A stretch of 64,000 bases of DNA, from positions 11,814,062 to 11,878,061 of the forward strand of contig OU612074.1 of NCBI GenBank assembly GCA_914767715.1. The letters run 5' to 3'. A program made the translations under genes and the position numbers. The DNA is from Membranipora membranacea. Taxonomy: Eukaryota > Bryozoa > Gymnolaemata > Cheilostomatida > Membraniporidae. The notes below the pieces were generated by a model that ran no database searches, had not been told where the DNA came from, and saw only the letters and a list, made by a program, of their open reading frames with translations. Position 1 is the stretch's first letter, and each line of letters starts with the position of its first letter. Positions 36,596-49,456 of the stretch are shown in pieces.

Positions 36596-36603
36596 TATAA
36601 AAG
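36596..36603 (+). promoter_or_regulatory. A5 TATA box
   Basis: TATAAAAG; the promoter matches those of the long copies. Confidence 0.65.
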
Positions 36604-36681
36604 CTGAGTGAATGCCAATGTTCAGCACAACCTGCTAAATTGGAACATTGAAAGCATCGTCAGCTTCCAATTATTCTCAAA

Positions 36682-37289
36682 ATGAATAGCATCGTAATTG
36701 TACTCTTTGTTGCAACCATTGTTTGTAAGTTAATAAAATCACACACTAATTGTTTACTGATATGAAAGTCAGAATAACGTTCTTACATTTTAACATAATG
36801 TTAAAAACCAGGTATCCTTTAGTCAAACAAATTTTTAGGATTGGTGTTAGATATGTGATGTGATATATGTAACATTATCATGACAAGACTAATATTTTTG
36901 CTGCAAACATATCACACTATTGGTACTTTTTATTGTCCTCAATTACCAAGTGTTTACTACTCCGGTACAGTCTTTATGTTCTTCTTTAAAAATAAAGTTG
37001 TCTCTTCGTAAGAGTTAAAAGCAGGAAATCAACAAAAAGCTGACAGTGAATTTTAATTGTGTTATTGTTTTTAGTGGTATGTCTATGTGACGCTCAACGC
37101 TATGGTGGAGGACAAGGGGTAGGAGCTCGAATTGCTGATCAGCTTGATAATGCAAGAAAAAATGGTGCTAATGGAGGCCAAAATGGAGGAAAAAGGGGAG
37201 ACGGAAATGGATCAAAGGTTGGTAGAAGAGGTGGTCAAAATGGAGTCAAAATGGCGGGCCTGAACAAGCAACAGATGCGGCTCCAGTAA
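36682..37289 (+). CDS. A5: short, frame-switched form, 85 aa
   Basis: Exon 1 is 36682-36724 (MNSIVIVLFVATIV). Exon 2 runs 37075-37325 (251 bases), but the reading frame ends in it at TAA 37287-37289. An exon 3 homologue (37573-37595) remains but would not be translated. After QRYGGGQGVGAR the protein reads IADQLDNARKN, so much of the N-terminal Arg region is missing. It then has GGQNGGKRGDGNG (RGD kept, Lys instead of Arg) and, after NGV, the other frame: KMAGLNKQQMRLQ. Compared with A7, 27 bases (nine codons) of the acidic part are lost in frame. The stop lies 36 bases before the exon end, close enough to escape nonsense-mediated decay by the usual rule. It may be a short paralogue or a decaying gene. 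Confidence 0.5.
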
Positions 37290-37329
37290 CCACTCCATCT
37301 CTCCTGGACTTCACTACAGGACAATGTAA

Positions 37330-40300
37330 GTACATCTTCACTCAATCATATCCTGTATGAGTAAATGATAATATGAATTAGAACATTTAGAGGAACCTGA
37401 AAATTCCAAAAGTCATCTGCCTTTATCCTTATCTTGGCTCACTGGTTTAATTTACATTACTTGGTAGAATGCCTTCAATTTTAATGTGAAAACTTGAATA
37501 ATGTCTTTTATTTGGATTCTGAAGGAACAGAGATAGTATTATGTAAACAAGTTTCTGTTCTTTTTATTTTAGTTACAACTGGATTTACTTTGTAAACTTG
37601 TTGACCTTGCCTGATGACGTGAAACTGACCCACGAAGATGAATTCCAAATGATAGCCCTGAGATATGATCACAAGCAAAATTTTATTATATTCATAATAT
37701 ATAACATGTATTTAATTTTTTGTTTTCTCAATGCATACTCAAGAAATAAATAAATAAATAAAACTGCAAAGTAAAGAACTGTGCTCCGTCTTTTCTATTT
37801 TGCTTTGGATATTTGAACAGACAACAAAGTGCATCGCGGAGGCTTGATGTCGTGATCATTGACATAAAAGTGATGGAAGAATGAAAAGGTTGAGCATAGT
37901 TGGTAGCTTATTTTTAACCCGGTTTGTTATTCACTCAGAGAATAAGGAAGTGCAATTTAATGCCTTGTTCTGTACCAGCCCCAATAACAAAAAGACACTT
38001 CTAAATTCTTTTTATTACCAACCATTTTCACATATGTTGAAAAACAAATTTATTTTCATTGTCAGGCAACATTGTACAACAACTTCATTTATTGAAATTA
38101 CAGTTCCCCAGGCATCAACTCTACATAGATGAGAAAGTGAGGCTATTTTTGAACACTATACATAATTTTTACCCAGAAGTAATATGGATTTTGTTGTGTA
38201 AAATGTTGCTACTGCAGAACTAGCTTCCAGACAACATGTCGTTTCGGTTTGTCTGTAGGCTTTATGGCTAAGAAATTTCAATGAACTTATTGTTCATTCG
38301 AATACGACATTAAATCCACTTATAGAATAAGTTGCAAAAGCGTGGAATACCATTGGGTTGAACGCTGTTAGAACCCCTAATGAGGATCAGCCTTTCTTCC
38401 CCCTAAGTGTCAGTCCTACTAGGCCATGTTTAGTTTGAAAGATCTTAGGCTGAAAAATAATTGGTGATGTATGAAATAAACCAGCCTGTGAACCCATTTG
38501 CAGTTGAACTGCTGCAAAGTCTGAAAATTGATATCATATTACTCAGTTAATTAAAGTCAATTTGGGCAAATCCTAGGCTAAGAAGTTGTCTTCTTTTATT
38601 GTTGATTTTTGGCGGGCCATTTACAAAATAGAGTTATCACCCCATCTATTTTGTTAATCGTGAGAAAATGGCCATTACATGGCATCATGGCTCAAGCTAA
38701 TCCTAAAAATCCACGCCATAATAACATGGCAATATGTTCAAGCTGTGCCGTATGATTGCAGCTTTCCAAACTAGAATCGTTTGCAATGTCAAGAGCAATT
38801 TTCCATCAGTTTCCACTTACATGGCTTGGTTTTCGTTGGGGAAACACTGTGTTGAGCATGCAAACCATGTGAATTGGAGCTGATAGTTGAAGATTAATCT
38901 ATATGAAGCTATCTATCTGTGTAAAACTATTTAGTTGGTGACTAGACTGATTCACAGAGTAAAGCGATACAAAGTAATTTTTTCAACAATAGACAAGTCA
39001 AAGAGTTTTTTACACCTTGGTCAAGGTACCTGCAAGCTTTGTGCCAAGGGGAGAATTTTGTGAAGCTTGATGCCAAAAACTCCTTTCATCATGTCACAAA
39101 TATAGGGTCCCGAACATGAACTGAATTCAAAGTTTTTGATTGCAGTAAAGAATAGAATATGCATCTTGCCCGTAAAAAAATTTCCTTCTGTACAGCCTTA
39201 CTCCAAGATTAGATTTAATGCTTAAGTTACACCTGAAATTATTCTAGCTAAATTGGTAAGGTGGGTAGCTACGTTAGCAGCATTGTGACTGTTTTAATAA
39301 TAGGAATAACTATTATAATCTTGGAATGATGCTGCCACATGTTCCCTTGGTCTGTGCGATCAATGAACCTTCAATTTATGGAAAGAGCCTCATATCAAAT
39401 GTATCTGTGGTCCATCGACTACTGGGCTTTGGTTGGCACCCTGGTGTGCTCAGACCTGCCCGCAAACAAAGAGCAACCTGGCAAAGATATTGCAGCCTCG
39501 TCACTAAGGCAACAAATTTCGACGCCAATGCTCCGGGATTTGGCTTGTGGCAAGACATCTGATTTAAATCAACCTTACATTTAGTCTCAAGTAATAAATT
39601 TCATAAGAAGCGACAAGTCTTGAGACACAAAGGTTATCCTCAGGTTTTGATATTCTAATATTAAAATCCTTTGGAATAGATAAACAAGGCGCAACAGTCA
39701 CAAGTTCTTCCACTGTAATGAAAGACAGAGATTGTAATACAAGTTGTTGTTTACAAATAAGATTTTCTTGAGGGATTAGAAAATTCACTCTGAGAAAACA
39801 ATGTCTGTAATTGCTCCAACAACAAAACACTGATATCTTCATCCAGCTTAGGTCTTAGGTACTCGGATTTTTTCATTTCACTGCGTGAAGAAATTCTTTA
39901 AATTTTGCTTGGAGGCCAGCTCAGATTTTTTGGCTAACTGAATCCTCAAAAGTAACAACATTATAATTTGCTGTAGTATAGATGCAGTCCCAGGGTAGGA
40001 TTTTGAAATTTAAACAGTAACATGAATTCCGTCACTGGCCTTGTCCTTTTTTTAGTTATATGAGGAATTTAACTCCTAAATGGTGATAAATATACCGAGG
40101 TCGACCAAACAGATACGAGCTCACTGACTATGCAGCAGAATATTTCACAAATAATGTTATGCGTGTTATTAGTGGTGAGCCCTCCAGACACACAGTTATC
40201 ACAATCCTATACCCATCCAGCAATATTACATCAGTGTTTTTCAATAATCAAAATATCTGGATGATTAAATCCCATAGAAGATTAACTCAGCAATAAACAT

Positions 40301-42300
40301 TCCTGTAAAATTTAACCTCAAACATTAAGGTGTATTTTGAAAATTCTATTCTTAAACAGTATCCATTGGAGCTGGCAACATCTTTGTAGCATCCCGCCTC
40401 AGACTTGTCTTGGCATAAAATAGGCGAAATCTAGTTCATAGGGACTCTGAATGGATGAAAAAGCCAAATCCGTGCCATGTTTTGGAATATAGAAGCATAT
40501 GACTTAATGATGGTATAGCACAAACATATTTCCCCGGACACTCTCTACGTGGTAACTCCCGGGAAAAGGTTAACCCGGCTAGCCTAGAGTAAAGTGATCG
40601 CAACCTTGTATAATTTTTAGAAACATTGACCATGGCTTGGTTTAGTAAAGAGAATGTCGATAATGGAATTTTGACAAGGTGTCATAGTCGATTGCAAAAA
40701 GGTACATAAATTAGTAGCCAGCCGGTAGAGCCTACTGATTCAACATGTATGATAAAGTAATTTAGATGCTATTTATTTGGTATAAAAAGATAGGGCACAC
40801 TCGATATGGGCCAATATTTTATCAGAACTAGGGTTTTGGGCTTGGCATACGGGTTGGGAAATACATTTGGTCTGAGCAGGAATTACAAAATATCTAGCGC
40901 TGCATATATCAATCAAAAATTCCATCGAGGTAAAAGTGCTGATCTGAATGGATAAAAGTGCAATACTACACGACAAAAAAGAGTATCAGTCATATTAGTA
41001 TTCTGGAGATATCTGAATATGTATGTAGAATAGTGAAGATTAATAATTTTGAGTTATATAGTCATTCCGAAAGAATTTGATGGGTGGCTGCCCAACAGTC
41101 TGCACTGAAAACTAAGCAACCAACAGAAATATTCTTTTGTTAAAGTTCAGTATAGCACCTCCATTGTCATTTGTCAATTGCTCCACTCCTTTGATAAAAG
41201 GCAATTGAAATTTGTTTGAAACTATACACATGGCATAGAAACTACAAATAAATATAGGCTCTTTGCACTGAATTGCGCAACAATGCCACAGCACTGATGG
41301 ATGAAATAAACATCGTAACGAAAATGTAAATCGCATTTCAAAATGTGTTAAAAAATTATTTCAAACATGCCCTCAAAAGCATATTTAGATAATGTGATGA
41401 ACTGATGCTCCAAAAAAAACCAGATCTCTGTGACTTGTCGAAATGTTACTCTGCCCATACAGAAAAACATGAACTTGGAGATTTTTTGTCAGATATTGAG
41501 TTTTCTGCAGAAAAAAATAAAAGAACAGTTAACTGACTGACTAACAATCCATTTAATGGTCTTTGATAAACAAAAAACAGTAGTTTAATTGAACCACATC
41601 AACGTAACCATATTACTTGTTTTTAACTTTAAACTTTTTTAATCTTGTGACCGTTAACCGAAACATAAGAAAAGTCTAAGAATCCCAAGAATTAAAACTT
41701 CAATAGAGGCCTTGTAATAGCATTTGAGTGAGTCTGTTTTTAAGTACTGTATTCATTTTTCATTATTAATAAACTGATGAACTGATAGGTAAATGGTAGC
41801 AATTTTTCTTTTTTACTTTTTACTGCATTGAAACCCAAGAGATTTATTGAAATTTAGATTCTGCAAGGAGTTGAAGTCTTTAACTTCTTGGTTTCTGTCA
41901 ATAGACTAATGTTCCTTAATGAACAGATTAGAAATAGTGGAATGCAGGATCACATGTAAGTAAGACAAAGTAATTTCTTCGAAAGGCAAGCTTCAAAGAT
42001 ACTTTATTTTAAATTGATGCTGGCTGTACACTGACACCACTGCTGATGATCACGTAGTAGGCAAACAAGTCAGATAATATCTCACCACGCTTCTTGAGAG
42101 ATTCAACTCTAACCTACCAGCAGAGAGAAATAGTTTACAGCAGATTATTGTCAGAATTCAATATAAAACACTAGCAGCATTTTTGGAGAGGGTATTTCAG
42201 TATATAAAAACCTGTGTAGAAGTCGAACATTAATTGGCTCAGCTTACTTTATCTTCTTAATCATAGTTCCTTTGAATTCCAAAAAAAAGATTGTATTGTA
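37330..42300. other. non-repeated spacer
   Basis: From about 37.6 kb the sequence departs from the usual A downstream block. Its first ~600 bases recur at 63400-64000 after A8. (AATAAA)-type repeats at 37744-37762 give A5 poly(A) signals. The GC-richer stretch 39330-39570 is open in two overlapping plus-strand frames, but I recognise no domain and see no splice context. The rest shows nothing I can support, apart from the candidate exon at 42009-42113. Confidence 0.5.
42009..42113 (-). CDS. possible terminal exon of an unrelated gene
   Basis: On the minus strand a pyrimidine-rich tract (TTTCTCTCTGCTGGTAG) is followed by 34 codons and a TAA. The product starts VRVESLKKRGEILSDLF, continues AYYVIISSG and ends SVQPASI. 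Seven bases after the stop starts is AATAAA (overlapping AAAATAAAGT). The amino-acid composition and the acceptor-stop-poly(A) order look like a real last exon, unlike the biased sequence around it. I do not recognise the protein. No upstream exons are visible before the decayed array unit begins at about 42.3 kb, so it may be a stranded fragment. Confidence 0.4.
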   Translation of the reverse strand, partial: VRVESLKKRGEILSDLFAYYVIISSGVSVQPASI

Positions 42301-42386
42301 TTTACCCATACCTTACTCAAATCACTTGCTAACCTTATACAACCTGCTTATGTTTTCACCTCACATATTAGGGTCCAAAATATATG

Positions 42387-42469
42387 CGACAAGGATGGGA
42401 TTCGAACCCACGCTCCCAGAGGGAAATGTATTAGCAGTCTATCGCCCTTAACCACTCCGCCACCTTGTC
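42387..42469 (-). pseudogene. tRNA-Ser(GCU)-like, decayed unit
   Basis: 83 bases on the minus strand with a good acceptor stem and T arm. One extra G lies after the D loop (TTAAGGGCG) and the anticodon stem has two mismatches (ATAGA/TACAT). Confidence 0.65.
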
Positions 42470-42817
42470 TGAATATTGGTTTTATGAGATGACCTTCACC
42501 TTTGACTTGTTGATTATGATGATGAATACAACAATGATAATATCATATATTAATAAGAAATTTCACTTTATAACAACAGTTTTTTTTTCTATTTCTATCA
42601 TTAGCTAAAGCTAGTGTGGAGATACATCAACAAATAAAGATGTGAGTAGGCCACAGATCATTAATGCATGGGAATTGTCAGTTTGTTTTGGCAGGTAGTT
42701 AGATGAGGTCAATATAGCTGCAATTAAATCCAGTTTAATATAGTTTATTAGAAGTTGACTGATAGTACTGCAGGCAATATATAGAATATGAAGGTCATCT
42801 CACAATGACAATATGGA

Positions 42818-42885
42818 GACAAGGTGGCGATGGACTGCTAATCCATTTCCCTCTGGGAGCGTGGGTTCGAATCCCATCCTTGTCG
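42818..42885 (+). pseudogene. tRNA-Ser(GCU) lacking the D arm
   Basis: 68 bases: the acceptor GACAAGGTGG joins straight to CGATGGACTGCTAATCC. The whole D arm is deleted; the anticodon, variable and T arms are perfect. A-box loss should stop Pol III transcription. Confidence 0.75.
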
Positions 42886-43276
42886 CATAATTTTAGGAGA
42901 CATATCTGTAAGGTGAACATATGAGCAGGATGTGGTAGGTTAGGAAGTGACTAGGGTTAGGCATCCGTGGGGTAGCTAGGCTATTCTACACTATTACAAT
43001 TTTCTTTTGGAATCCACCTTTAGCTGAAAACTTTTGTAAATTTTCCTAGAGCTAAAGCTAGTGTGAAGTCGCATCTCTAGCGAAGATGTGTTAGGCAGTT
43101 GGTTTTAGAGGTGACACAAGATGAGGCAAAGATAGGTGCAACTGGAATAATTTCAATATGTCGATTAGGTGTTGAATGTTAAGATTGCAGATTGCTGAAA
43201 AAGATGAAAATAAAATTGGGTTTTTCATAGCCACAGATGTTTGCATATAAAGATCTGTTTTAATGTTTTGTCTTAG

Positions 43277-43330
43277 TTACAGCAGGACCTATCTTGGTAA
43301 CTTGTTGCACTTGACAGATGAGGAGAAAAC
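43277..43330 (+). pseudogene. orphan A exon 3 relic
   Basis: After TTTTGTCTTAG the sequence TTACAGCAGGACCTATCTTGGTAA followed by CTTGTTGCACTTGACAGATGA parallels A exon 3 and its 3' UTR. An extra G shifts the stop codon. No exon 1 or 2 lies upstream. It marks an older member of the family. Confidence 0.6.
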
Positions 43331-43489
43331 TATTGGATGAAGTAGACTTCCAAATATGAATTCTTAGATATGAGTGGGGCCGCTTTTGTATTTTTTTTAT
43401 AGCGACACAAAACATTTTTTATGTGAATATAAAGTAACGGATCCATCACTGATAAAACTACAAATTAGTTAACGTCCATCAGTATTTCT

Positions 43490-43695
43490 CATTTTCCTGC
43501 ACTGATATCAATACTACACCATTAGCATGTGTAGTATCTGATTTGATAGAATAAATGATGTACCCAGCATGTGCCTGCCCCTATTTAATGAAATTTCAGG
43601 TTGTGACACTGAATTCCTTCTGTTCAATTCACTTATTATCTATTAGAGATAAACACTACAATAAATACTTCTCAATTAGCATGTGTAGTATCTGA
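43490..43695. repeat. diverged copy of the A upstream block
   Basis: 'attagcatgtgtagtatctgattt' followed by 'gcccctatttaatgaaattt' and 'gtgacactgaattcctt' mirrors 4865-4990 in order but with many changes. The first phrase is repeated again at about 43676. It belongs to the old decayed unit. Confidence 0.5.
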
Positions 43696-43699
43696 TTTG

Positions 43700-45760
43700 A
43701 TAGAACATTTTTAAATTGATTTGTTACCGATTTGTTATGTTATCTTACATGTTTTATCAGAGCACCCTATGTAAGCATTTAATTTCTCAAATACAAAACA
43801 CATCTTCTTTTGCATTGTTACCAAAGCACATTATCCTGGTCTTGTTAATCCCATCATTTTAGGAAGTATGGTTATTCCCTGCTCGTGAAAGCTTGATCAT
43901 TTTAGGCTTAAGACTTAGGAATTATTTTTATAATGTAGATCTATTTGATTGATGATGTTAAATGGGTCATAATGTATGTCAACATGTCAATTTTAATTGA
44001 GCACTTTACCCTCTTAAACTACTACATTGTTATTGAAACTAGCCGGTCGCTGGATCAAATATGAAGCATCATTAGGAAGTTGGGGATTTACAAATTATTT
44101 ATTTTTAAATCCTAAAACAGGGCAACAGCTTTCAACCGCGATCTTCAAATATCAAATCCTGTTTTAGAGGTTCCCTTAAAATTATATTTTCCCGATTTTG
44201 ATATCAATCTATTTATTGATACAATGACGTAAACTGAGATATAATCTATGTGAATAAGTCATTTCAAATTGACATTAAAATTGCCAGCTCACTAAAGATT
44301 AATTTTAACTACATTATCTTCTTAGAAGCAACGAACCTGTCACAAGCAGCTGGAGTTAATTCACTATATCAGAGCACCGAAAATAAATACAGTTCATCTA
44401 CATAATGTACAATATGCCACATATATTCATCATTTCACACAAGTTCTTTATGGTGTTTAATGTTTGGTCATTTTTATCTTACTGTTAAGAACAATAGCCC
44501 ACTGACATCAAGATTACGCTATTAACATGTGTATCTCTGATTGTTAGAGTCAATTTAGTAGCAGTAACTAACGTTTACCCGTCCCCAATTAATAAAATTG
44601 AACACGGGGTGTCACACCAAATTCATTGTGATGGTACTCGTAGCAAGTGAATAAATTCACTCTCTACCGATCAGAGATATAGATGCAATAGTATGTCACG
44701 TGATCAGTGTGGAACAATAGGGCAACAATGATCGAATAAGTCAAATCATGGAGGTCTGTTGAACAGGTATAAAAAAGAATTAAAGTAATAAAATATGTCC
44801 ATGGATTATTGGATAAACAAATAGAAATAAAAATTATGCAAATGAAGTTATTAATATTTGTGTTTCGAACTTGGAATTCTTTTGAACTTCAAGGGGTCTT
44901 ATAAATACAGTACACAATATACAACCATGTGCAATATAAAACAGCTTCAGTTTAAAAAGTTTGAAAATAGAGATTCCTTCCCCTCATACTTGAACAGGCG
45001 AACAAACTCTAAATCGATCAATGTGTTTACTCCGGCAAACATGGAATTTTATTGTTGTTCAAATTATGCAAACTATATACTCATACATTCACCTTTGAGT
45101 AGTATTTATATGCAGGCTTGCTGCAAATAAAAATGTTTTTATTTCTAGCTATGAACTTGAAAAAAATGGGAAAAATTGGAAGTTTTTTTATATACCGGCT
45201 CATAGCTTTTAGTTTTGAAACATCATACAACATCAATACAGTTGCATCATAACTGAGAGTGGTAAACGTAATGATGAAAAAAAATAATTTAATTTGCCAT
45301 CGCGTTTCAAAAGAGTAAAGTATCGCATCAGCAGATCATTTATGAGATTAGGAATGATGTTGCTACTTAAAGTTAAGCAGCTTCCACAAGCTGATATTAA
45401 TCCCACTTAAGGCATTAATAAATTCGTCAAAGCTGAATTTGATGGCACCAGATACCCTTCTGGAGGGATTCTTTGACCTGTCAAACATTTAATTAATATT
45501 TAAAATGTCATTTATATTTAGTTCTGATGACTTGAGCTTGCCTCCACTACCGGAGATTTGAGACAACACAGATGACTTATGATTACGGTATTCTGACTTA
45601 AGTTGTTTTATGTCAAGATTGCCGCTCACATGTAGAGACATCATCTATTGTAGTTTCCAAGCCAATTATATCAAGACTATTGCGTCAGTGGATTTCAAAG
45701 ATAATCTTCTAAAATTGATAATTGATTTGATTGCATGTTTTCCAATTTATGAGGTATATC
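43700..45760. repeat. A upstream block, A6 (5' truncated)
   Basis: It begins abruptly at 'ttttaaattgatttgttaccg' (equivalent to about 3926). The B-proximal half of the spacer and any B gene are absent. Confidence 0.7.
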
Positions 45761-45772
45761 GATATAAAAAAG

Positions 45773-45780
45773 TATAAAAG
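45773..45780 (+). promoter_or_regulatory. A6 TATA box
   Basis: TATAAAAG with the shared block downstream. Confidence 0.65.
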
Positions 45781-45858
45781 CTGAGTGAATGCCAATGTTC
45801 AGCACAACCTGCTAAATTGGAACATTGAAAGCATCGTCAGCTTCCAATTATTCTCAAA

Positions 45859-46956
45859 ATGAATAGCATCGTAATTGGACTCTTTGTTGCAACCATTGTT
45901 TGTAAGTTAATAAAATCACACACTAATTGTTAACTGATATGAAAGTCAGAATAATGTTCTTACATTTTAACGTAATGTTAAAAACCAGGTATCCTTTTGT
46001 CAAGCAAATTTTTAGGATTGGTGTTAGATATGTGATGTGATATATGTACCATTATCATGACAAGACTTATATTTTTGCTGCAAACATATCACACTATTGG
46101 TACTTTTTTTTTATCACTTTATTGTCATCAATTACCAATTATTTACTACTCTGGTACAGTCTTTATGTTCTTCTTTAAAATTAAAGTTGTCTCTTCAAAA
46201 GAGTTAAATGCAGGAAATCAACAAAAAGCTGACAGTGAATTTTAATTGTGTTATTGTTTTTAGTGGTATGTCTATGTGACGCTCAACGCTATGGTGGAGG
46301 ACAAGGGGTAGGAGCTCGAGGTGCTGGTCAGCCTGATCGATGTCAGGTTGGTCAAAGGGCAGGACTAGGGAGGATATTAGGTAGAAATGGCGGTGCTGGA
46401 AGACAAGGTGGTGAAGACAGTTCAAGAAGAGGAAGGATCGGTGGAAGGGGCAGACAAAATGCAAGAAGAAATGGTGCTAATGGAGGCAGAAGAGGTGGCC
46501 AAAATGGAGGAAGAAGAGGAGACGGAAATGGACAAAATGTTGGTAGAAGAGGTGGTCAAAATGGAGTCAGGAGAGGAGCTGGAAATGGTCCTAATGGAAG
46601 ACAAGGAAGAAGAGGAGGACCTGAACCAGCAACAGATGCGGCTCCAGTAACCACTCCATCTCTCCTGGACTTTACTACAGGACAATGTAAGTACATCTTC
46701 ACTCAATCATATCCTGTATGAGTAAATGATAATATAAATTAGAACATTTAGAGGGACCTGAAAATTCCAAAAGTCATCTGCCTTTACCCTTATCTTGGCT
46801 CACTGGTTTAATTTACTTTATTTGGTAAAATGCCTTCAATTTTAATGTGAAAACTTGAACAATGTCTTTTATTTGGATTCTGATGGAGCAGAGATAGTAT
46901 TATGTAAACAAGTTTCTGTTCTTTTCATTTTAGTTACAACTGGATTTACTTTGTAA
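45859..46956 (+). CDS. A6: secreted Gly/Arg/Asn-rich protein, 162 aa
   Basis: Exons 45859-45901 (MNSIVIGLFVATIV), 46264-46686 and 46934-46956. Full-length exon 2 of 423 bases. It is the only copy with a cysteine in the mature part: DRGQVG has become DRCQVG, with RTGL changed to RAGL nearby. RGD, the TTPSLLDFTTGQ end and the FTTGFTL tail are as in A2. Poly(A) signal AATAAA at 47101-47106. Intact frame. A single mature Cys could allow disulfide-linked dimers, which the other copies cannot form; this is inference. Confidence 0.8.
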
Positions 46957-47429
46957 ACTTGTTGACCTTGACAGATGACGAGAAATTGACAGACAAAGAA
47001 AACTTCCAAATAATAATCCTCAGATGACACCCAAGAGTTGTTATCTCCATAATATATAATATGCATTTAATTCATTGTTTTTTCAACGCACACTTATATT
47101 AATAAAACTGCCAAGTAAAAATCTGTATTCAGTCTTTTCTATTTTGCATTAAATACTGGCACAAACACATTAGTACACAGCAAAGGTTAGACCTCATTCG
47201 GCTCAAAATAAAACTATCATTCGAATTGCGCAACATAGCTTTGCTGTTTACTGTTTCGAGTTCATGATATTTCAAATGAAATAATATTTGAAAAGTGTCG
47301 TAACAACTAACTCACTATCTAAATGGGTCATCCATAGCTTGCATCTCTGGCTTGGAATAAAACAACTCATAACTATATTCTCTTCTCCAGTTAAATTTAG
47401 CACGCAAATATTGTTGGCAGAAATAATGA

Positions 47430-47580
47430 TGAGGATTGTCCTCGCATTAACCGGAAAGTGTATTCTGCGCAATGGTGTCCGAAGTTGGTAGGTTGTGCTG
47501 AACATCGAGCATCGGAAATCATGATTGCAAAAACTTAAATTGCCTTTGAACTGCAGCTGATAGATAGCTGTGCCGATGCT
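47430..47580 (-). other. C remnant, A6 unit
   Basis: GTTCAGCACAACCTACCAAC on the minus strand with the same flanks as in unit 1. Confidence 0.4.
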
Positions 47581-48074
47581 TATATATGCCAAATTTAACT
47601 GAACATGATAAATCAACAAAGGTCCAGTCGAGAACAACTAAAAAGTAAACCTTGGTTAGAATGATGAACTGTTTTAGAAGCTGCAGTTGTTACCAGCAAA
47701 ACAACTCCTCATCACAGAGGTTACATGACAACATAATAGTTGTGTTTCTGAAGATGGCCTAATTTCTGCAAATTTGATATGAGGAAGAAGCACTTCTGCT
47801 GCATACATTTTGTGAAAAAATAAGAAGCCAACACTAGCACCATATACCTTTAGTAGGAATCGACATCTTGTCTGCAATGTATACGGAGAAAGATAAAATA
47901 ATCAGATCAACTTTGAATTTTCTGTTGCTTGAAGCTGTTCTCTTTTGTATGGTTTTAGAATTAATTGTAATGTCAGATTGTGGCAAAAGACACAGGAGTG
48001 CAAGTTATGTTGTATAATTACAACTAGATAAATATTACAGCCTGACGTTGACTTTTTTTCCTGGGCCTTTTTTC

Positions 48075-48099
48075 CTGGGTTCGAATCCCATCCTTGTCG
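48075..48099 (+). pseudogene. 3' fragment of a tRNA-Ser-like remnant
   Basis: Only the T arm and 3' acceptor strand remain (GGGTTCGAATCCCATCCTTG..). A deletion joins it to 'ttttttcctgggcctttttt'. Confidence 0.6.
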
Positions 48100-48442
48100 C
48101 AATACTTTTAAAAACTGTTCTGTAAGTTGACAACATGAGCAGGATGTATGAGGTTAGTCCTGTTCATGACAAAACAGATGTTCGGCTGCCCCTAAAAAGA
48201 GACGCAAGTTGTCCGAAATCTTCATACTGAGAGTGTGGTACATCGAAGAAAACTAGAATGCATCCTAGAGGTGAGGCCATAGAGGACCTCCTGAATTTAA
48301 GTGTGCAGCAAGCTGCCCCAAAAACTGAACTGGCACTAATCGGCCATTGACAGCGATACTTTGATCTTAACCAATAGGAAGAGAAGCATTGTACAATGTT
48401 AATAAGTGACTAGGGTTAGGCATTGTCCTGTGGGGTAGTTAG

Positions 48443-48870
48443 TAGTGATGGCAAATTGTCAGATTTTGGTGAGATGGGACCGCGACCGAGACAGCAAGAA
48501 AATTCGGGACGAGTCCGAGATGAGACCGAGACATATGTCGATACCGATAAAACATTCTTCAGATATCATAATTTAAAAGAATATTCATCCACTATTCACT
48601 AGTGCAATTAGCTAAGAGTACATGTTAAGTTTGATTCAGTTTGTAATATATCATCTAGACTTAAGGAACTATGTTGATACCAAGTTTCATTAAATTATGT
48701 CAAGTAATTATCCAATTATAGATGCCTGAAGAAAGCTTTATGCAGTGTTGTAAGCGTTCATAATAATCACAGAAAAAATAATTATGACTAATAGCTATGT
48801 TTAGTAATAATATAGTCTCATAAATCCACAGCACAGTGGTTAAGATCATGGTCTGTGGGTAATATGGTCT
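48443..48870. mobile_element. TIR element GTGATGGCAA, right end deleted
   Basis: The left end is intact. At about 48871 the internal tRNA-like part ('atatggtctcc') joins to 'agttcaaagcatctc' from beyond the element, removing the right terminus. The same joint occurs at 57603. Confidence 0.6.
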
Positions 48871-49000
48871 CCAGTTCAAAGCATCTCATTAAATGTTTTG
48901 TTTTACTGCTGCAGGAGACTTAAGGAGATCCGAATAAAACTTAGTTATCAGTGCCAACAATATGCAAAATATCAAGGTCATCTCACAAAACCAATATGGA

Positions 49001-49088
49001 GACAAGGTGGCCGAGTGGTTAAGGCTAAGGCGATGGACTGCTAATCCATTTCCCTCTGGGAGCATGGGTTCGAATCCCATCCTTGTCG
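49001..49088 (+). pseudogene. tRNA-Ser(GCU) with 6-base insertion
   Basis: 88 bases: the D arm reads GGTTAAGGCTAAGGCG, six bases longer than in the intact genes. The variable arm has GAGCATGGG for GAGCGTGGG. The anticodon arm is perfect. Folding of the D arm is doubtful. Confidence 0.6.
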
Positions 49089-49456
49089 CATTTCTTTTAG
49101 AGACCAATCTTTAAGGGGAAAACATGAATAGGTAAGGAACTGACTTATGTGCAGCAATGGTTGACAATGATGCAAAGATAGTGAAAAATATGAAGGATGT
49201 GATCAGTTGCGAAGTGATTATTGGTTCTAATCTGCATGTTACATCAGGTGTGGTCTCCTTGAGATTCTAGGTCAATGAACACAATTAAGGTCAGTTTTTA
49301 CTAAGTTGCTTTATTGGTATAAGGTTAGTGCTAAGATTACTCATAAAATTAACAAATTTAGTTTAATTATGAGAAAAAATAAGTAGTTTTGGTAATAGTC
49401 ACATCTTTCTAGCGTGTCATCGGATTGTGTCTGTCATCTGTCAGGCGCGAGTGAGC

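Noticed and set aside
39326-39584. Two overlapping plus-strand frames in a GC-richer patch of the spacer
   Set aside because: No domain recognised, no splice sites or second copy to support coding.
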